Of a stretch of 64,000 nucleotides of DNA, positions 59,801 through 64,000 are shown one piece after another. The position numbers were made by a program, and so were the translations under genes. Under the pieces are notes generated by a model, which did not search any database, had not been told where the DNA came from, and worked only from the letters and a program-made list of their open reading frames with translations. The stretch spans positions 2,844,065 through 2,908,064 of the forward strand of contig CM026403.1 of NCBI GenBank assembly GCA_014843695.1, written 5' to 3'. Within the stretch, counting starts at the first letter, position 1, and every line of letters starts with the position of its first letter. Origin of the DNA: Archivesica marissinica (lineage: Eukaryota; Mollusca; Bivalvia; Venerida; Vesicomyidae).

Positions 59801-60126
59801 CTGTACTGACTCAGACCGTTGACCAAGTACCACACCCAGTAGCATTTTATTCCCGAAAACTTATTCCACGAGAGAAAAACTACTCTACAATAGAGAAGGA
59901 ATTATTAGCTATAGTGGCCGGTATCGAACATTTTCGCATATATGTAAGCACAAGCAAAACAATAATTAATTCAGATCATAATCCCCTTGTATGGTTAAGT
60001 AGGTCGAAAACGTCCAATCAACGCCTCTTAAGATGGGCACTGTGTCTCTCAGAATTTAATCTGACCATTAAACATATCAAAGGGACTCAAAATGTTCTAG
60101 CAGACTTTCTCAGTAGAGTTCAATGA
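56818..60126 (+). CDS. pol: Gmr1-like LTR retrotransposon Pol (PR-INT-RT-RH), 5' end in gap
   Basis: 1102 visible codons without a stop, ending TGA at 60124. Numbering from 56818: aspartic protease with LRDSGAT (catalytic Asp 14) and DLIIGNDC near residue 80; integrase zinc finger H239, H246, C276, C279; integrase core D309, D368 (TDRGSAF), E404 (NGSIEKYN), i.e. D-x58-D-x35-E; a GPY motif at 546-548; reverse transcriptase with LDLNKGYWQI (D767) and YLDD at 834-837; RNase H with D987, E1028, D1053 and D1096. The domains resemble Ty3/gypsy, but integrase lies before reverse transcriptase. This is the order of the Gmr1-like group, first known from Atlantic cod and later other animals. All catalytic residues are present. 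Gag and the start of protease are hidden by the gap. It lies in sense orientation within the presumed intron 3. Confidence 0.92.
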   Translation, partial: RINNNTAQVTYLRDSGATISLLSATDQTADHLEYTGERVTIRGVNYIPGNYPIAKISVDCPIYQGTLKVAVLKHRCTAGVDLIIGNDCETAPVTDLITCGVVTRSNKKIIPFDEIVTSNPDSENTTDTNHNVLPFRNTIEINSPSEKASTVKPQNIPSIDDLSPDKLLQEQNNDPTLAPLWEMAQEGTPIRQGYYIQLEPRLLMRREQPQDTSKVRPWKIYDQVVVPRGFRDHITGLAHDSLSTGHQGPSKTLKRIKRRFFWPGIRADVKRFCHSCGPCQRAGKGQKATVAPLKPLPIISQPFKFISADFVGPMKKTINGNQYILNFIDHATKYTESFPCAAATAVNAQKALIEIISRHGKPQTLLTDRGSAFIAETFTRFLAEHDIRHLTSTSYRPQTNGSIEKYNGTLKTMLRILGENSLSSWDEMLPWLLFAYRSAEHSSTGYSPFYLLYGREPRDNLDSTYDLWARNERDEGIPINNYVQELCHRLAEALRDASENAQQAADGRKTKYDRSKKAKMRVFQRGELVLVRLPLKGNKLKNALQGPYPVHEKVASHTYIIYMPDKRVKYRVMHVNQLKPWTGREEGAALADSSPVYESQDPTLLDYQAPTDIEKEFDPCSPLESVPKKTWPDISHLNPDHRDDISQLFDRYPRLFSGQLGRFHGVTHDIDVQGASPVVQPYYRMSPEKKQILKTELDQMLELGIIRPSRSQWASPIILVRKSDSEWRPCIDYRKINDLTRGEAFPIPRLDDLIDQVAGSSLISILDLNKGYWQIPLTPRASEIAAFITPWGLFEPLTLPFGLKNGGVTFQRAINEIIAQSPTEPIRDRFADAYLDDIAVRSNLWSQHINHLDWTFHRLEDSGVTLNPKKCKIGSGTVKYLGHELGSGKIKPISSKVECISNISPPQTKKQLRGYLGSVGFYRKFIPQFAEIAAPLTDLLKGKRSGNIITQWSDKHQLAFESLKKALTNKPILKAPDFNQEFELYTDASDLGISAVLTQTVDQVPHPVAFYSRKLIPREKNYSTIEKELLAIVAGIEHFRIYVSTSKTIINSDHNPLVWLSRSKTSNQRLLRWALCLSEFNLTIKHIKGTQNVLADFLSRVQ

Positions 60127-60337
60127 CTGTGATGTTTGACTTAGTAAATGTACTTGGTATTATTTCAGTTGTTCAGTAAATAGTTATTGCCTCTATGATT
60201 AGAATGTTGGTACCTAGCGAAAGAAATGCTATTTTAGGACATATGATGTATTGATATTATGATTGTTTTCTACTGTATATTCAAAGGAATGAAGATTTGT
60301 AAATCGGCCGATAGCGGGCGATGTCAAACTTCTCCCC

Positions 60338-60350
60338 GGGTAGGGAGGAT
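60338..60350 (+). other. Probable polypurine tract
   Basis: GGGTAGGGAGGAT lies about 210 bp after the pol stop and directly before a TGTGCAAAAC that looks like an LTR start. Polypurine tracts prime plus-strand DNA synthesis. One T interrupts it, so the call is moderate. Confidence 0.5.
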
Positions 60351-61398
60351 TGTGCAAAACCCCAATTTGCACGAAATATTTATTATTGTTATATATAAAT
60401 AGTAATGTATTATATAAATACATTAAACTGTTTCTATATATGGCCAAATGTTTACCATGTAATATATATATATTTGTTTTATGCATAATCGTCTGCTATT
60501 ATTTTCGCGCCTAAAATTATCAATCTCGCTTCGCGCGGGAAATGACTTAAGATGTTAGGCCTAATCTCAGTTTATCAAGGCCGTGGTTGCAGGTGTCCAG
60601 TTATGTAATACAAAGGCACCGAACTGGTTTGATGGTGTAATATTAGATAACAGGCCGTGGTTGCAGGTGTCCAGTTATGTAATATAAAGGCACCGAACTG
60701 GTTTGATGGTGTAATATTAGATAACATAACAGATGTTTAGGAATAACAGATGTTTTAGGAATTGTTATATCATATATACACTGATTCAATTATGTATATA
60801 AGAAATGGATTTTATTAACATAAATCAGACACACTAGAGCCTAACTCCAGGAGCGAGAAAGGTCGTGATCTCAATCTAGTATATAGAACATATAAACTGT
60901 ATTTATGATACTTAGATATTATGGACATTATAAGAAATATAACTTATAAAGATTTGTCGAATAATTAAATTGTTCAGCCATAGAAGAAACATAGAGTTTC
61001 GGCGAACCATACCAGAAGTTGATTAAAAGTTAATCTAATCAGAAACAGTGATTAGATTATAGTGATATTGAGTAATGACGGATTAGAAAGATTGGATGTT
61101 AAATATACTGTGTAAGCGCATATTCGGCTCACACAAATGGATTGTTAAATAAGCTTTTAATGATACGATGATATATATATATAGATCACTGATTATATAT
61201 ATATGGATATTTCTGATGCCAATATAAACAAGATATTATATAGAAGAAATGTAATACTGTGTTGAGTTATCATTAATACATATAATAACGAAGAAACCCC
61301 CTAGACAACTCCAGCGAGTCTACAATAGGATAGACCCTGGTAAGAGCCGTAGCAACCGAGACATATTATTACGAGAAGAAAAAGGAGAGTTTGCGACA
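60351..61398 (+). mobile_element. Probable 3' LTR of the Gmr1-like element
   Basis: Starts TGTGCAAA after the polypurine stretch. A candidate end is TTTGCGACA at 61390-61398, giving TGT...ACA imperfect inverted ends and a length near 1,048 bp. AT-rich TATA-like stretches occur (for example 60391-60420). The 5' LTR is not in the sequence, so the boundaries cannot be proved; the end in particular is a guess from the inverted termini. Confidence 0.42.
60579..60726. repeat. 74-bp direct duplication inside the probable LTR
   Basis: 60579-60652 and 60653-60726 are nearly identical (GGCCGTGGTTGCAGGTGTCC, GCACCGAACTGGTTTGATGG), with a single C/T difference (AATACAAAG versus AATATAAAG). A shorter doubling of AACAGATGTTTAGGAAT follows at 60728-60763. 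Duplicated blocks in LTR U3 regions often carry promoter elements. Confidence 0.9.
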
Positions 61399-61491
61399 CT
61401 ACCTCCCAAATATAATAAAAAGATCAAAACATGAATAGTAGGTACTAACTGCATTGACGAGAATTTCAGGTTTTAATCAAGCTATCAGCTG

Positions 61492-61665
61492 ATACAAATT
61501 TATTTTAGCTCGATTTCGAAACAAGTTATTACAACTTATATTAATCACTCTCGAGACCTCATTCCTGATGGAATCCATCGCCATGAGGGAGAGAGAAGAG
61601 GCGACGTGGAATTTAAATGCCTTACCTAAGGGCACAATCGTAACGGCTCCAGCGGGGCTGTACTA
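61492..61665 (-). mobile_element. Fourth-family SINE, head truncated
   Basis: Matches 42779-42990 from the tail (ACAAATTTATTTTAGCTCGA) through the body (CTCTCGAGACCTCATTCC, GATGGAATCCATCGCCATGA) to CAGCGGGGCT. The tRNA-like head is lost just before the B-box. Confidence 0.8.
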
Positions 61666-61785
61666 GCAGTAGGCCTATCACCAGCATGTTATATGTCAAT
61701 ATATTGTGCAATTGTATCAGTGTGCTGTTAGCCGTTGCAAATCATCCCTACCGAGTATATTTAAAGATCAAAACATGAATTCATA

Positions 61786-61846
61786 TGTATAGGATATAAG
61801 CCGAAAACGATCCAATATGTAAAATATTGCACTGTGTGAGGCGCAT
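61786..61846. mobile_element. Half of a foldback repeat
   Basis: TAGGATATAAGCCGAAAACG through GTGTGAGGCGC matches the left arm and loop of 42290-42540; the second arm is absent. Confidence 0.75.
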
Positions 61847-61959
61847 GTTGGTGACATCATGACAGCTCTATACGAGTGTTGATGTACCTAGCCATTCAGC
61901 TCGCATTAGTATCTATCTATACGTGACGCATCAAAATAAAATATGTCGGTTGATTGAAC

Positions 61960-62316
61960 AGATGAAAATTGATGATGTTGTAAACATTACTATCATAATG
62001 TCGTTGTATCGTACTGTCGATGGTAATATTGTTGTATTGTATTATCGATGGCAAGATGTTAATATCGTTGTATCGTTATGTTATATTTGTTATATTTCGG
62101 GTTTTACGCCTGCATCAGCACCATTTCGGGCTATATCGCCGGCGGGCAGTTTACCTAACAACACCTTTCCTGGGCAGGCACCAGCGGTTAACCAGTACTT
62201 GGGTGCATCAACCTCCGTAAGAAACTGCCAACTTTTTCATATAAATGAGACACGACCTCGTTGTATCGTACTGTCGATGGTAAGATGGTAACATCGTTGT
62301 ATTGAATTATCGATGG
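61960..62316. repeat. Degenerate GTTGTATCG repeat interrupted by a third-family SINE fragment
   Basis: Imperfect units of ATCGTTGTATCGTACTGTCG and ATGGTAAGATG lie at 61998-62080 and resume at 62258-62316. Between them, about 62095-62257, is a minus-strand fragment of the SINE seen at 34711 (TTACCTAACAACACCTTTCC at 62150, ACCTCCGTAAGAAACTGC at 62211). The frame at 61923-62291 spans these repeats and is not a gene. Confidence 0.65.
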
Positions 62317-64000
62317 CAGATCAGACATAGTTTTACGGGCATATAAGTCAATGACATATTTTTACGGGCCTATAAGTCAGACATATTTTTATGGGTACGT
62401 GCCTATTAGTCAATGACATATTTTACGGGCCTATAAGTCAGACATATTTTACGGGCCTATAAGTCAGACATATTTTACGGGCCTATAAGTCAGACATATT
62501 TTAGGGGCCTTTAAGTCCATGACATATTATTACGGGCCTATAAGTCAGACATATTTTACGAGCCTATAAGTCAGACATATTTTTACGGGCTTATAAGTCA
62601 GACATAATTTAGGGGCCTTTAAGTCCATGACATATTATTACGGGCCTATGGTCAATGACATATTTTACGGGCCTATAAGTCAATGACATATTTTTACGGG
62701 CCTGTCAGTCATATTTTTACGGGCCTATAAGTCAATGACATATTTTTACGGGCCTATTAGTCAATGACATATTTGTACGTGCCTATAAGTCAGACATATT
62801 TTTATGGGCCTATAAGGCAGACATATTTTACGTGCCTATCTATAAGTCAATGACATATTTTACGGGCCTATAAGTCAGACATATTTTACGGACCTATAAG
62901 TCAGACATATTTTACGTGCCTATAAGTCAGACAAATTTTACGAGACTATAAGTCAATTACATATTTTTACGGGCCTATAAGTCAATGACATATTTTACGG
63001 GCCTATAAGTCAATGACATATTTTACGGGCCTATAAGTTAGACATATTTTACGGGCCTATAAGTCAATGACATATTTTTACGGGCCTATAAGTTAGACAT
63101 ATTTTACGGGCCTATAAGTCAGACATATTTTACGGGCCTATAAGTTAATGACATATTTTACGGGCCAATAAGTCAATGACATATTTTTACGGGCCTATAA
63201 GTCAATGACATATTTTTACGGGCCTATAAGTCAGACATATTTTTACGGGCCTATAAGTCAGACATATTTTTACGGGCCTATAAGTCAGACATATTTTTAC
63301 GGGCCTATAAGTCAGACATATTTTACGGGCCTATAAGTCAATGACATATTTTACGGGCCTGTAAGTCAATGACATATTTTACGGGCCTATAAGTCAATGA
63401 CATATTTTTACGGGCCTATAAGTTAGACATATTTTATGGGCCTATAAGTCAATGACATATTTTACGGGCCTATAAGTCAGACATATTTTTACGGGCCTAT
63501 AAGTCAGACATATTTTACGGGCCTATAAGTTAATGACATATTTTACGGGCCAATAAGTCAATGACATATTTTTACGGGCCTATAAGTCAGACATATTTTT
63601 ACGGGCCTATAAGTCAATGACATATTTTACGGGCTTATAAGTCAGACATATTTTTACGGGCCTATACGTCAGACATATTTTACGTGCCTATAAGTCAGAC
63701 ATATTTTTACGGGCCTATAAGTCAATGACATATTTTTACGGGCCTATAAGTCAATGACATATTTTTACGGGCCTATAAGTCAGACATATTTTTATGGGTA
63801 CTGGCCTGTAAGTCAATGACATATTTTACGGGCCTGTAAGTCAATGACATATTTTATGGGCCTATAAGTCAATGACATATTTTTACGGGCCTATAAGTCA
63901 ATGACATATTTTACGGGCCTATAAGTCAGACATATTTTATGGGTACCGGCCTATAAGTCAATGACATAGTTTACGGGCCTATAAGTGAGACATATTTGTG
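62316..64000. repeat. 26-29 bp tandem array reaching the window end
   Basis: About 60 units of GGGCCTATAAGTC, then AGACATATTTT or AATGACATATTTT, with 4 or 5 T before ACGGGCC. Units are therefore 26, 27, 28 or 29 bp. Variants include ACGTGCC, GGGTACCGGCC and AGTTAG. Frames do not stay open, as expected from mixed unit lengths. The array continues beyond the window. Confidence 0.95.

Overview
The window is eukaryotic and very probably from a mollusc or a close lophotrochozoan. It has one spliced host gene with long introns, many tRNA-derived SINEs including a family that looks like MetaSINE, several MITE-type DNA elements, and an LTR retrotransposon of the Gmr1-like type. No bacterial gene organisation is present. 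The species cannot be read from the sequence. Three runs of N occur: 1-784 at the window edge, and two of exactly 1000 (22510-23509 and 55818-56817) that look like fixed placeholders for gaps of unknown size.

The only host gene I can support is on the plus strand: an orthologue of RILPL1/RILP-like (Rab-interacting lysosomal protein-like). Exon 1 (4503-4802, RH1 domain), exon 2 (7892-8042) and exon 3 (46177-46295) have good splice sites, compatible phases (0, 1, 0) and a continuous family-like coiled-coil protein. Later exons, including the RH2 Rab-binding domain, are not visible. Intron 1 is about 3.1 kb, intron 2 about 38 kb, and intron 3 runs at least to the window end.

The introns are filled with tandem repeats and transposons. 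About 34 kb of the 64 kb, gaps included, is tandem array: a 31-bp array (10534-10990), a huge 30-bp array with higher-order structure (11023-32885), and arrays with units of 33 bp (34415-34578), 21 bp (36204-36682), about 55 bp (40545-41830), 14 bp (46412-47432), 35 bp (48003-50262), 44 bp (50725-55817) and 26-29 bp (62316 to the end). The long open frames seen in these arrays on both strands follow from unit length and are not convincing genes.

Between the arrays lie about eight MetaSINE-like copies, three or four other tRNA-headed SINE families, piggyBac-type MITEs with TTAA flanks, other terminal-inverted-repeat elements, foldback elements and one 78-bp near-perfect palindrome with an 8-bp target duplication.

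After the second gap comes an uninterrupted pol reading frame (56818-60126) in the order protease, integrase, reverse transcriptase, RNase H. The domains are Ty3/gypsy-like but the order is that of Ty1/copia, the hallmark of Gmr1-like elements. A polypurine stretch and a probable 3' LTR follow. The most unusual structures are this retrotransposon, the 22-kb higher-order minisatellite inside the RILPL-like gene, and a SINE whose polymerase III A-box region has expanded into a 1-kb minisatellite.
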